Program-made: the position numbers and the translations under genes | Shown here: positions 38,743 to 49,355 of the stretch, in pieces | How positions within the stretch are numbered: position 1 is the stretch's first letter | Layout: the number at the start of each line of letters is the position of its first letter | Source: Quillaja saponaria | Taxonomy: Eukaryota > Streptophyta > Magnoliopsida > Fabales > Quillajaceae | Reading direction: 5' to 3' | DNA: 64,000 nucleotides | Assembly: GCA_029379385.1 (NCBI GenBank) | Contig: CM055605.1 | Location: forward strand, 3,693,001 to 3,757,000 | Notes under the pieces: generated by a model | The model's database searches: none | What the model was told of the DNA's origin: nothing | What the model saw: the letters and a program-made list of their open reading frames with translations, nothing else

Positions 38743-38886
38743 AAAATTGGCTTATTTTCATTATTAATATGCAATTTGGAGTCAACTTTTACAAAAAAAT
38801 TGGTTTGTTTTCATTACTAATATGCAATTTGTAGCTAACCAGTATAAAAAATTGGTTTATTTTCATCATTAACATGCAATTTGGTG
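38743..38886 (+). repeat. minisatellite, about 3 units of 55-65 bases
   Basis: Three imperfect copies share AAAAATTGG, TTATTTTCAT (or TTGTTTTCAT) and ATATGCAATTTG/ACATGCAATTTG. It lies only in duplication unit 2. Confidence 0.8.
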
Positions 38887-39049
38887 TTTTTTTACATCAT
38901 AATACAACGTAAGCAACAGTCAGCTAAATACAATACAATACTGCTTAGGGAGCTAATTGGACATGAGGGGTTATCTTTAGCTTAGAATAAAATATATCAT
39001 CGAGTGTTTATTGAAACTGCTAATAGTGAAGCTGTTAAGCTATCCTTGT

Positions 39050-39385
39050 TACTGTGAATGAGAATTGTCGATTTTTATTGCAAAGTGAATAAGTTTTTGA
39101 ATTATCGAGAAGTCAAGATATGTACGAATCATTTAGTACACTCGGGTCGTTATGTTATAGCTGGTGTTCCTTGTCAGTTTAATTGAGGATTGTTGATTTT
39201 TATTGTTACTGTGAATTAATTTGTGAATTATCGTGAAGTCAATATATGTATGGATCATCTAATACACTTGGTTCACGATAGTCCGGTGTTTCTTGTCAAT
39301 GTGATTATTGTAAAGTGAATGAGTTTGTGAATTATCGAGAAGTGAACATATGTACAGATTATTTAGTACACTTAGGTTATTATGC
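39050..39385 (+). repeat. minisatellite, about 3 units of 114-126 bases
   Basis: Three copies share the phrases GTGAAT, TGAATTATCG, GAAGT, ATATGTA and TTTAGTACACT (or CTAATACACT), starting near 39083, 39210 and 39315. It lies between the methyltransferase pseudogene and ELMO. Confidence 0.8.
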
Positions 39386-40067
39386 ATTTTACAATTTGGA
39401 CACCCCGCTCCAGTCAGTCATAGGAGTTGCTTTCTAAGGCTTTTTTTTTTTTTTTACCTTTGCTAAGTTTGTTAATTTCCCTAAGCACCAACAAATATCT
39501 TTTTGATTAAGCAATAGTTGATGATCAAAGCAATATTGGTAGGGTGTTATCCAGGTTGTTTGGATACCCTCTGCTTACTTAGTTTTTTTTTTTATTTCCT
39601 GAGCAGTATCCAAATTTATGTTACATAATTTAAATATTAATTAATCAAAGCACCAATTCCACAATTTAATAAATATGAGAATTTGACATAAAATTTTCTC
39701 TATCTAAAAACTTTCTGTATAATTGAATACACGTTAGAGGAAAAAACTGTCTTCTCTTTATAAACCCAAATGAACTAGCAACAGTTAAAAGTATATTCAC
39801 ATATAGACCTACAACCTGTATAGGGATCAAAGGTGAAGGCACCAGCACATACATGCAGCCTCAGTGCCATTTGCTACTATATTGTGTACAAGATTCAGCT
39901 AAGAGAACTCCCAAAAAAGAAACTCATCCAAAAGTCTTGAAGACCTTTAATTTTTCTTTGTTCAAGAAGGATAGCAGTTGATGCAAGTGTCTATATTACT
40001 TACAAAATTGTCCAACTTGCACTACCATTAATTGTTGCTTTTGAAGAGCAATGCAAGAGTTCAAAAG
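39386..40067. other. 3' flank of the ELMO gene
   Basis: Probably ELMO 3' UTR near its right end. A T-run lies at about 39442-39455. No other feature is seen. Confidence 0.35.
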
Positions 40068-43000
40068 TTATTGATACAACAGATTGTAAGCTGGAAGATC
40101 TCGTATTTTCCGAACGTCTTCTAAAGACAGTTCTCTTTCCAATTGCGTCCGTGTTACCTGTAAAACCTCCTGAAAGTGATGGAATTAATGAAGAATCAGT
40201 ACATTGGAAGGTATTGCAAAAACAAAAAGTCCAAAACAATCCCAAAGTATAGTAAATTATTGCCCATGATGTGAAATTTAGAAGTTCTAACAAAGATTGC
40301 CAATGAGTGCAGGACTATGCAATAGGAGGGGGCAGGAGAACACACAGATACAAACAGACACACTAACTCACAAAGAGATAGAGAGAGGGAGAGTACATTA
40401 AATTCCATGTAGGAAGCCTGCATAGCTAGCCATTGTGCATCCATCAACTCAAAAGCTATACAATATAATACGTCAAATGCTTCTTCATCTTCTGCACACT
40501 CAATTTCACAATTTGTAAGTGGTCTGAAAGATTACAAATGGTAATATAAGGATTTTACTGAATAAGATAGTGGGAGATACAACTTTACCTCCTAACAACT
40601 TTACAAAATTGATTCCTGGAAGACATCGAGGTTTCTCTGAAGGAAAAAAAAAGTTGTGTAGAAAAATTAGTGAAACTTGTTCCTAACTCTTTCACATCTT
40701 ATCTCATAATAAGTGTATCTAACTCGTACCAAAAAAAAAGAAAGAAGTGTAATCTAACATTCTAACTAGTTGGTAGCACTGGAAGCTACAAGAAGAAGAA
40801 GTCAATGTAGTTTTGGCTTTGACAAATACTAAAAGGATCACCAAAGAAACTCTTTTGTGAAGGCTCCACGGAAGTTGATTCATATTTGAAAGATTGATCA
40901 AACATTATAACAGCCTACACTGTTATCAGTGATGACTTTAGATGGCTGAGTCTTCTGACAAGTATATAGATCTATCATCTGAAATTTCAAAATCCAAAAA
41001 GAATGACATCTGAAAGAAGATATTGCCAAATCAACTGCACAGAAAAGTTGACATAATTCTTTTTTCTTTCTTTTTTTATGAGTGGTTTTTGGGGGGTGGG
41101 GGGGGGGGGGGTGGGTGAATAAACCCCTCTGTATGCAATCATGGGAGTCGAACCTCAGACCCTGTGGATAGCGGGGACTTCATGGTGCTGCTAGGCCAAG
41201 TGGCCACTGGCAAGTTGACTTAATTCAATGATGTGAAAATTGAAGTACAAGCATATTTAGAATGAAAAATAAAAAAGATAAAACTGAACCTTGTCAATAA
41301 GAATTAGGCTAGATTCTGGTTTTGTGACTACTCTCTATAAGCAAAGAATGATATTTACATATATAGCTTCATAACATAAAAAAGAAAGTGGCACAAACCT
41401 GACAACAGATCCAGCATCTGTCTTAACATATATGAAACATTAATCCCAGCAACAGCAAATGGGTATTCCCAAGTTGCCCGTTTTCCATCTTGCTTGAACA
41501 ACAACTTACGAAAGGATGCCTTCATTTTGAATTGTCATGCAGTTAGTAATAACTCAGTTTTTCTTCTCCGCTAAAAGAGAAACTAAAAACAAATAAAAGG
41601 AGAATACAATGGTGAATATGAACTAAAATGTCATTGTCTAATATAGCAAGAGAAGCCAAATGACAAAGGAGAAGATCATACCGGATATGTCCTTGCAAAA
41701 AACAGCAAATTTTCAAGAGAAATAAAGCCGCAGCTCCTGAATATAGCATGTTATGAGACAACAAATTTTGGAAAAGTGGAAAATCTGAATCACAGTGCAC
41801 CTATTTTCAAATACACACATACACATGCAGTTCACATACCTCTGTCACTAGATATTATATAAAATGGAAGATCCAGAGTATTGTAGTAGAATGTAACTGA
41901 ATTGGTTAGACCATCATTTGTGTCTTTATAAGCTATAGAATTTTTAACCATTCAAGAGAAAAGATTATTAGAAATAATGCTTCTGAAATCTCAACACAAA
42001 CATACTGACTCTGAAGGCTTTCTATGTTTTCAGTAGTTTCTTTGAAGGATGAAAAGTCGACTAGCTAAGGTCTATAAACTAAGCATTCGTGACAATATAA
42101 ATGTACCTAAAGTCAGTTGATGGATTAGCCCCTTGCCACCCCATCTCTTTCCATTGTTCTGATATTAAGCCTTTTAGAGAAATATCTGGGAAGGCACAGT
42201 GCCACAAAGCTTTAAGGGCTTCCTGTCAACAAAATAAATTAAAAGAAGATTAACTATGTCAACTACGTAGAGAAAACAAAAGCTTTTGTACTTCCATGAA
42301 TGACAGAAACTATGTCAAATATGTGTGTGTGGGCGCGCTTGTGCGTGTGCAGCATGTGTGCACATAAGTGGCACAGAGCACAGAGAGATGGTTGTTTCCA
42401 TGGAGGTAAATTCTCTGCTACTAGCCTACTACCAATTGACTAGAAATCAAGGTCATGTTGCCTATTTCTACTAAAAAAAATAGAAGAAATGCAGGTTTAT
42501 AGATAGGAACCAATTACATTTGGTCAAATACAGTAGTAATGATTTCCAAACATAACAATAAATCAAGAGAAAAAAAAATTAGACAATGAGATTGCAGCAG
42601 CATAAGTTAAAGTACTTGATGATCAGGCCGAGTTTCATCAAATGGAACTTGCAACCGTTCTTGAAGTCTTTGAAGTCTTTGCTCCTAACAAGAAGTTAAA
42701 AGCATAATGTAACTTCCGTAAATTTCAGATTCACAAACAAAAACACATCAGGAATCAGGACATGATTAACACTCCTTCACAGAAATACACGTCAACATTT
42801 ACTAACTCTGAGGATTAACACTCCTTCACAGAAATACATGTCAACATTTACTAACTCTGAGTGCAATCTCCTACAACTGAAGCCTATGAAATGACACCAA
42901 AAAAGATTTTTAAAAAGTCAAGGACACTTGAATGCAGACTAACATATAATGACAAAATTAATGTCCTCTATACATGAGACAAGAGATATAGGAAGAGAGA

Positions 43001-43198
43001 GAGAGAGAGAGAGAAGAAGTATATGTGTTTGGCAATAAGCATAAGATCACAAGCAAACATTGACAAATCACCAACCATAGGTAGAACCACAATTAGTTTG
43101 CAAATTACCTGGAGAGGACTCAAAGGAAAGTCCAGCAATTTGTCACTACGTCTAAAGCGGCCAATAAGTCCTCCTATCCATGCTCGTGGTCCAACCAT
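40068..43198 (-). CDS. ELMO/CED-12 domain protein
   Basis: Eight coding exons on the minus strand (43198-43109, 42684-42616, 42222-42107, 41736-41682, 41519-41399, 40636-40589, 40491-40397, 40169-40068) join in frame to 231 codons plus stop, starting MVGPRAWIGG. The ELMO domain covers about residues 50-205, with GLISEQWKEMGWQG, GFISLENLLFFARTYP, WEYPFAVAGINVSYM and FDVLYCIAFELMDAQWLAM. The end is RTQLERELSLEDV and DLPAYNLLYQ. Animal ELMO proteins act with DOCK factors on Rac; plant members are poorly characterised and may regulate small GTPases. The gene corresponds to Arabidopsis At1g03620. The start is the weakest point: with the acceptor at 43206 an in-frame stop lies upstream, but another acceptor would extend the frame through exons near 43.9 and 44.4 kb. 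Intron 4 (41520-41681) is short; a SINE sits in intron 5. Confidence 0.9.
41045..41226 (-). mobile_element. tRNA-derived SINE with target-site duplication
   Basis: Read on the minus strand from 41211, the element starts with a box A-like TGGCCTAGCAGC, then a clear box B (AGGTTCGACTCCC), and ends in a C-rich run and an A-rich tail (TTTTTTCTTTC on the + strand). Near-identical 15-base direct repeats flank it: AAGTTGACATAATTC at 41045-41059 and AAGTTGACTTAATTC at 41212-41226. The body is about 150 bases, typical of plant SINEs such as the Au family. The paralogous ELMO fragment at about 35545-35570 has a single TTGACTTAATT here, that is, the empty site. The element sits inside an ELMO intron and leaves the splice sites untouched. 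Confidence 0.8.
42764..42861 (+). repeat. 49-base tandem duplication in an ELMO intron
   Basis: Two adjacent copies begin GATTAACACTCCTTCACAG and end ACTAACTCTGAG, differing by one base (ACACG versus ACATG). This is a recent slippage-type duplication. Confidence 0.92.
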
Positions 43199-45610
43199 AT
43201 CATTAGCTACAGTCAGAAAATCATGGGTCAGCAACATAAGCTTACTAACAAAAATGATGGTAAGATGAAAAACAGAAACTTTAGAAGAAAGGATGGCATG
43301 TATAAATATTGGATTATCAAAACACTGCAGAAATGAATAAAATTGCAATCGTTCAAGAATCTATGTATACCATTAAACAATTCGACTCATCCCTGTATTT
43401 AAGAAATTCACTGCCATATTTCAAATGGAGACATTATCAAAGCAGGCACATAAGTCTCATAACTATTCAGCTAAACAAGCAATTTCTCTACCACCATGCA
43501 GAAAGATAAATAACCACGTTTTTCATAATATTACTAAATCAAAATGCCAATTAATTGATTGGCTCCAATGACTGGGGGCCAATAAAAAGGTTGACTTTTT
43601 TGGGAACCAGTCTAATGAAACAAAATTGTCTATGAGAAAAATGCCCATCAATGAGTAATGCTATAACAATTATCATTAACAGCAATCACTATTGACCTGA
43701 AAAAGGAACCGCTGTTAACCTGACATAAGACATGGGCTATATGTAGGAATCAAAGACAAAAGGTACAACTCTACTATAAAATGAAATGAGCAACATAAGG
43801 TTAATAATTTATTGACACAGAGATGGGAAAAGAACTAAAGCATAGCAGTAACCATAAAAATAAATCTACTCACTATAACATTTGAGACAAATGAGATATT
43901 ACATGAGCGAAATTATGTGGCCATTCCAACTCTTCATCACCCTTCTGTGTCCAAAATATATCATCCTCATCAACCTGCATTGGAATTTTGAAAGCATCTC
44001 TCAGCAAAGAGTAGTTTCATAAAGAAACCAGGCATACACAATGATATGCCAAAACTATTGACATAGTTCATGCTCTTTGTAGAATGCAGTAATATGAACT
44101 ATATGTCTCAACTTGCTTAAAACCATAATTCATGTTTACAAAGGAAGAAATCTACAGTACATTCCTAATTTAGTTGCAACAATCCTATGAATGTATAATT
44201 TATACAATAAGTAGAGTATAAGGACACAATTGGAACATATAGCTGATGACAGTTATAAGAACCTAGGGAAGGCTTGAGTAATATAAACTCTACAGACTAC
44301 AATGCCAATATAAGGTCTGGCATGGACTAAAAACTACTATGGAAATTCTGTGCAGTGCTATAGGGAGAGAAGCCAGAACAACCGATGGCAACACTTCGAA
44401 TAATGTCTGATTCATCAGATGGGACAGAACATCTCTGCAAATCCAAGAAATGTATATTGCGATGACTTGGCATTGTTAGGAAGAATATATTGCAACACAT
44501 AAGCTTGCATACTGACTTTAAGAACAACTAATTGGTAAAAGACTACAAGAACAACCAGTTTGTAGTATATGCAAAAAGCAGGAAGATCCATTAACAGAGC
44601 AACAATGCATTACAAGTTCACAAGGAAAGGCACACTAAATAATATGAGCATCTCTAAAATGCTCGTAACTTAACAAATTTGGAACTAATTCGATTTCATA
44701 GAGAGGTGAAGAGAGAGAGACGGTTAGGAAATGGGGCGGGGAATGGGTTTCCTCTGTGAAGAGATGAGCAAGAAGGGAAACATTGTCCACGACTCCTTAA
44801 TCTCATGAGGGAACAAATCAGGAATGATAAACTCCCTTCATTTTAACCGAAAGCAAAATGTAAAAGACAAGTTAATTTTGAACAAAATGGGTCGCAATGA
44901 TTGCACCCATGACAAGCTCTCTTCCTACAATTCAACCGCCCATCATTGTAATTCTCTCTGTTCTCTAATTTCCCAGAGAGGGAAACAGTTGAATGAAGGA
45001 CTAGCACAGCTAAAGACCATAGCCAGAAGAATACGAATAGCATAATTAAAGGGCTCTTTTTGTTCCCATCAAAGAAAAGTTTTTTTTCTTGCTTAACTTT
45101 ATGGGGTTGAAAAGTAAATAAAATAAAATAAAAATGGGAGAAAAGCGGGGATGAGTTTCTTCTCCTGCGTAAAGTCATTAACATACAAGATAAATATAAC
45201 ATCCCAAAAGAGAAAGAAGATAGAAAGATATGAAAGAAAGCTTAAAGGAATAGAGAAAGCTACCCTCTATGGTATCTGAGGAGACATGTCGCTGGTAGTG
45301 TAATTGGTGATGTTAAGGTCTGCGTGAGACCCAGTTGGAGGACGTGGTGGGACCAGAACTGGTAATGAAAAAAAGTAGAAGGAAAAGGAGAAGCCGAAGT
45401 AGAAGAAAAATGGCATTTTCTGCAGCTTGATTTTTGCATTGGGTGTGAACGGGAAGCAATCTTTTGGGGTTTGATTACTCTCTCTCTGTCAGTGGCTTTG
45501 AAAACCAGCCAATTTCCTGAAAGGATGCCTATATCGTAGCCCTCGGGTTCTTCCCTGATATTAGCTTCTGTGCCAATTATGGGTTTGGCGTTTGGGTAAT
45601 GGCTCATCCT
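43199..45610 (-). other. ELMO upstream region with candidate 5' exons
   Basis: Three stretches look like exons on the minus strand: 45260-45607, about 44345-44433 (after acceptor TTTGCAG, ending at GTAGTT) and about 43908-43975 (GTTGATGAGG onward, ending at GTAATA). Joined with each other and with an acceptor at 43240 they form one open frame into MVGPR. With the better acceptor at 43206 the frame is closed. The 43.9 kb exon is acidic and protein-like (VDEDDIFWTQKGDEELEW); the others are not recognisable. They may be 5' UTR exons, possibly with an upstream ORF, or a true N-terminal extension. Confidence 0.4.
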
Positions 45611-46133
45611 TCGCTACTCGGCGTGCAAATGCTGTAGCATGGTGCGCGTGGAATATGAATTTAAGGTTCATTCCCGCGCATAAAATGAAAAAGAAAAAGT
45701 GCACATTGAGTCCCTGTAATTTTATAATTTTTTTAAATTGGATCATCTTATTTTAAAATTTTCATATAAATTATCGTATTTTTAATTTATTTTTTTTCAA
45801 TTGAGTCACTGGGTTCAAGTGAAAAAAGTATCTCCCAAAAAGAGGTTAATAACATAAATTCAATCATTTCAGTCAAAGTAGAATAAATTTGACAAGCAAC
45901 TTTCATGAAAATAGTTAGTTCAGTATTCAATTTCAAATAATCAAGAATCTAAAATAAACTTAGTAAAGCTAAATGTATTCATGTTCCATACTTTTTAACT
46001 CATAAAAAACCTTTGATTACACATAGGAAGCCATGTCCAATGGCCTACACACCACATTTAGACAGCACATGAAAATAAAGCATGAGGGCTATATCTGTCA
46101 CATTGGATTAATTGAGGCTTAAATTTTAAAAGT
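45611..46133. other. intergenic region between ELMO and the EPF1-like gene
   Basis: AT-rich. The right end is the presumed 3' UTR of the EPF1-like gene and the left end the presumed ELMO promoter. No other feature is seen. Confidence 0.35.
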
Positions 46134-46647
46134 CTATGGGACAGGATAGGATTTGTGTCTGCACATGCACTTGTAAACCAATGGACATGTCTCAGCCTCT
46201 TGAAGTGAAGCACAAACAAAGCTCACCATGACCAATCTGCATGGTGAGCATGATCCACAAGCGTGAGAACAATCTAGGCAATCTAGATCCTGCAATTTGA
46301 AGTGTATCAGGTCCCCTTACAAGCTTTGTTGCCCTTCTTTTCCAATTCAAATTTGGTTTCCTCATGCTGCTGCTTTCCATTGTCTTTGCTAATTGAGGAT
46401 GGTGATGACCATGACCTGTTTTACATGATAGCAATTTACGTAAGTACTAAACTCCCATCACTTAAAAAATATTTTGTTTTGTGAAAGGAAAAAGGGAAAT
46501 TTTTTAACATGAATCAACCATAATTGAAATTACTCTAAGCGAGAGAGACAGACGTGAATGCAGCCAGCTAATGTGCCTCGCGGATATGAGTGCTGGAACA
46601 CAAAGGAGAAGAATAAGAACTACAGCAATAGAAACAAAACCCTTCAT
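46134..46647 (-). CDS. EPF1: EPF1-like stomatal patterning peptide precursor, frameshifted
   Basis: Two exons (46554-46647 and 46134-46415) join with phase 1 to ~124 codons if one base is discounted. Exon 1 is a signal peptide: MKGFVSIAVVLILLLCVP followed by ALISARH. Exon 2 gives a His-rich then basic pro-region ending RGPDTLQIAGSRLP, the typical entry to the mature EPF domain. One frame over, the DNA encodes the eight-cysteine mature peptide, with DCSHACGSCSPCR, VMVSFVCAS, ETCP, KCMC and a SYPVP end. This is the EPF1 pattern. EPF1 is a secreted ligand of ERECTA-family/TMM receptors that enforces stomatal spacing. The break is a single extra T (+ strand, 46275) in CAATCTAGG, where CAATCAGG is expected. 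As written, the frame loses all mature cysteines and stops near 46192. It is either a sequencing error or a null allele. Confidence 0.82.
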
Positions 46648-48641
46648 TGTGTTCTGTTTTTTCTTTTTTGTCTAATCTCTGGTCCTTTAGTTTCTGAGTT
46701 TTGAGTGTGAGAAAATTTAGTGCAATGGCGAAGGAAGAGGGAGAAGGAGGTTTGTATTTTAAGGGGTTAGCCAAAAGGTATTGAAGTAAATCACAGGCAA
46801 AATGAAGTGTGGTATGAGGAGGTCACATGAAAGAGGGTACATAAGAAGATTGCTCACAGTTAGTCACAGGACTCTAGCTTTTGCTGTCCCATTGAAGAAC
46901 CAATGTGAAGTACTCTGACTGAAACAGTGAAACTTGCCCAAGCACACATAGCCATGCATGTAAAGCAATAAAGGCAGCCTGAATTTGCATTTCATTTTTC
47001 CTTTTTGGGTTCCTTCGAAACTTACTAATAAATTTGGTACTGGGTCTAATGTGACTACCATTAATACCTTCTGCTCCTACATTTCAAGGGCTTAAGCTCT
47101 TATATATGTTCTAACCATCTTCCAATGGACCACTTGATTGGGCTCAGTCCCATTCTAGAAAGATTATTTTCCAAAACCACTTGGAAGAGTAGAATTCAGA
47201 TTAGGTACATTTAGTACATCTAAATCTAAACCTTGCAGGCAAAGCTATAAAATAAGACAAAAATGGTTCACAATCACATAGGTTTAGTTCAGAATTTTAT
47301 AAACATATGTTTCACACTAAATAAATAATTATATAGCATAATGTCCACAAACAGAGATATTGCTGCTTCTGATGGCTTTCCTTGCTGATATTATTCCAAG
47401 TAATGCACAATGAAAGAAGCTTCCCTTACAGAAACTTTGATTTTCTGCTCTGGCCTCTTGACCTTGACCTTATTGTTTGGACACTACAACTGGTGTGCTA
47501 ATTTTGGCATATATGAGCGCCCACCAAGAAAGGAAAAGAATGAAATAACGGTCAACCACTTATAAAAAAATTCCATAGTAAAAAATCTGAACGTGCACCA
47601 AAAAAAGACCTTTTCTTTTTTTTTTTTTTTTGGAAGACAGATTTTTTCAATATAAAACTGAACCAGAAATTCTATTCCTACATTGTATCTCTCAGCCTGT
47701 GAAGCAATGAACACTCTTGTCCGGAGCACCACCGCGACTTTCTAACCGGGGGTTCAGTGGATATCAGGACAAGAAAAATGTTCAAAGGAAGCAAATAAAG
47801 GAGAGTTGTAGTAAGTTGATGAATTCTTTTAGCTATAGACGAAGCAGAGCAAAGCAAAGGCAAGTTTTTCTAAGAACTTAACAAGCTAGCACCAATTCAG
47901 AAATTGGGTCAGTCTAAATCACAAAAGGTAAGGAAGATAGCAGTTAAAGTGAAGAAAATTGCAGGTTCAATTGTATTTTTCATGAGAACTAGTTCTTTGA
48001 AAACCTGCAATTGTAAATCAGCCGTCACCGCCGCCTCCCCGGTACCAATTAGAAAGTGTTTTTTAACAAGTAGTGCACTAAACTTAGCTTAATATAGATA
48101 TTCTTCTTCCTTTCTTTTTATAAAGTTCATAACTTCATATAATTGTAAGTGAGAACTAGAAAATGGGTTTTCATTTTTCTTTTGTTGAGAGTTGGGTTAT
48201 CTTCTATTTTTGTGCATGGTGCTCAGTCATTAGGGCCTTTCTGAAGTATTCGGTAATTACCTACTTTAAGTTCTTGGACAAAATATTCACCCAACAGAAC
48301 CATAATCAATGGCAGCAGAAAATCTCAATTGAAATCTGCCTAAAATTAGAAAATGGAGAAAGACAATAGTAGAAAACAATTTGACACCACAAAACTCGGT
48401 TAGACAGACAGCCAGGCCAACACCCTGTTTTTCCATGTCCGCACATATGTAACAAAGTCCTTAACCAATGGAAATCTCTCTTGACAAAAAAGCTGACCCT
48501 TTTCTCTCCAAGAAGATTTTTGGCCAAGAAGAAGAAGAAAGAAGGACAACCTCTCTTTCTTCTTCTTCCTCGAATAGACTATGCCAAGCAAAGGGTCCAC
48601 CACTACTTCCCTTGAGATTTTGAACATAATATCCATCCATC
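46648..48641. other. intergenic region between EPF1-like and NHL genes
   Basis: These genes point away from each other, so both promoters should lie here. TATATAAG on the minus strand at 47100-47107 is a possible but distant TATA box for EPF1. A long T run lies at about 47617-47631. No open frame here has a recognisable domain. Confidence 0.35.
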
Positions 48642-49355
48642 ATGAACTCTGATGGCCAACATTTACCACCACCAAGATATGTCATGCTTTCTGAAAACCA
48701 AAACAGCCTTAGGCCTCCTCCTTATCGGCGTAATGTCCCTCGTTACCATTCCAAAGGTCATGGTTCAGGAGGAAACTGTTGCCTAAGGTGCATATGCTGC
48801 TGCTATTGCTGCCTTTTCATCTTTATTTTTATCCTCGCTGCGGTTATGATTTTTCTATATGTTTTCTTAAAGCCTCAAACACCATCCTATAAGGTTGATA
48901 ATTTCAGTGTCAATGTTTTTGATGTCAAGCCTGATTTCAGCCTCTTCACTGAATTCCTTGTCAGTGTGAAAGCTCAGAATCCGAATGAGAAAATCGGCTT
49001 TGAATACGGAAAGGGTAGTGCAGTTAATGTAATGTATACAGGGTCAAAACTCTGTTCAGGCCAAATCCCAAGTTTCTTTCAACCCCATAAGAATACAACA
49101 GAGATAGATGTGGTTTTGAAAGGGAAGAGTCAGTTTGGGTCCGGAATGCAAGCAGCTTTAATGGAAAACCGGCATACTGGGAAAATACCATTGCTTGTGC
49201 TAGTGAAGGTTCCCGTAAGAATTGTGTTGGGACAAATACACTTGAGTGAATTTGTGGTCAATGTAAATTGTTCATTGGTGGTTGATAACTTGGTGCCCAA
49301 TAAGAAAGCTCAGATTTTATCAAGCAAATACGAATACAGCATCGATTATCATTAA
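48642..49355 (+). CDS. NDR1/HIN1-like (LEA2 domain) membrane protein
   Basis: An intronless frame of 237 codons plus stop starts at ATG in CATCATGAAC. Residues 1-45 are Pro/Arg/Gln-rich and cytosolic. A cysteine cluster CCLRCICCCYCC at about 46-57, likely palmitoylated, precedes one transmembrane helix (57-76). The rest is the LEA_2/NHL domain, with PSYKVDNFSVN, VSVKAQNPNEKIGFEY, a Y-T-G-S-K-L-C-S-G motif and VPVRIVLGQIHL. NxS/T sites (for example NTT and NCS) suit an extracytoplasmic domain. NHL proteins such as NDR1 and NHL3/6 sit in the plasma membrane and act in pathogen and abiotic-stress responses. Which member this is cannot be fixed; NHL6/NHL13-type is likely. Confidence 0.92.
   Translation: MNSDGQHLPPPRYVMLSENQNSLRPPPYRRNVPRYHSKGHGSGGNCCLRCICCCYCCLFIFIFILAAVMIFLYVFLKPQTPSYKVDNFSVNVFDVKPDFSLFTEFLVSVKAQNPNEKIGFEYGKGSAVNVMYTGSKLCSGQIPSFFQPHKNTTEIDVVLKGKSQFGSGMQAALMENRHTGKIPLLVLVKVPVRIVLGQIHLSEFVVNVNCSLVVDNLVPNKKAQILSSKYEYSIDYH

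Larger units (their letters stand above)
36290..41740 (+). repeat. segmental tandem duplication, unit 2
   Basis: Second copy of the unit at 30740-35870. It contains a flank phrase near 36320 (CTAAGCATTAGCCCTTATAA), methyltransferase 2 (pseudogene), the shared 5' flank near 38500 and the 3' part of the live ELMO gene. The methyltransferase stops are 4481 bases apart. The unit is longer than unit 1 mainly through minisatellites at 38.7-39.4 kb and a SINE. Confidence 0.75.

Noticed and set aside
47484..47863. Minus-strand frames that might encode a small secreted peptide
   Set aside because: No ATG start for the best frame, no known peptide motif and a T-run interruption.
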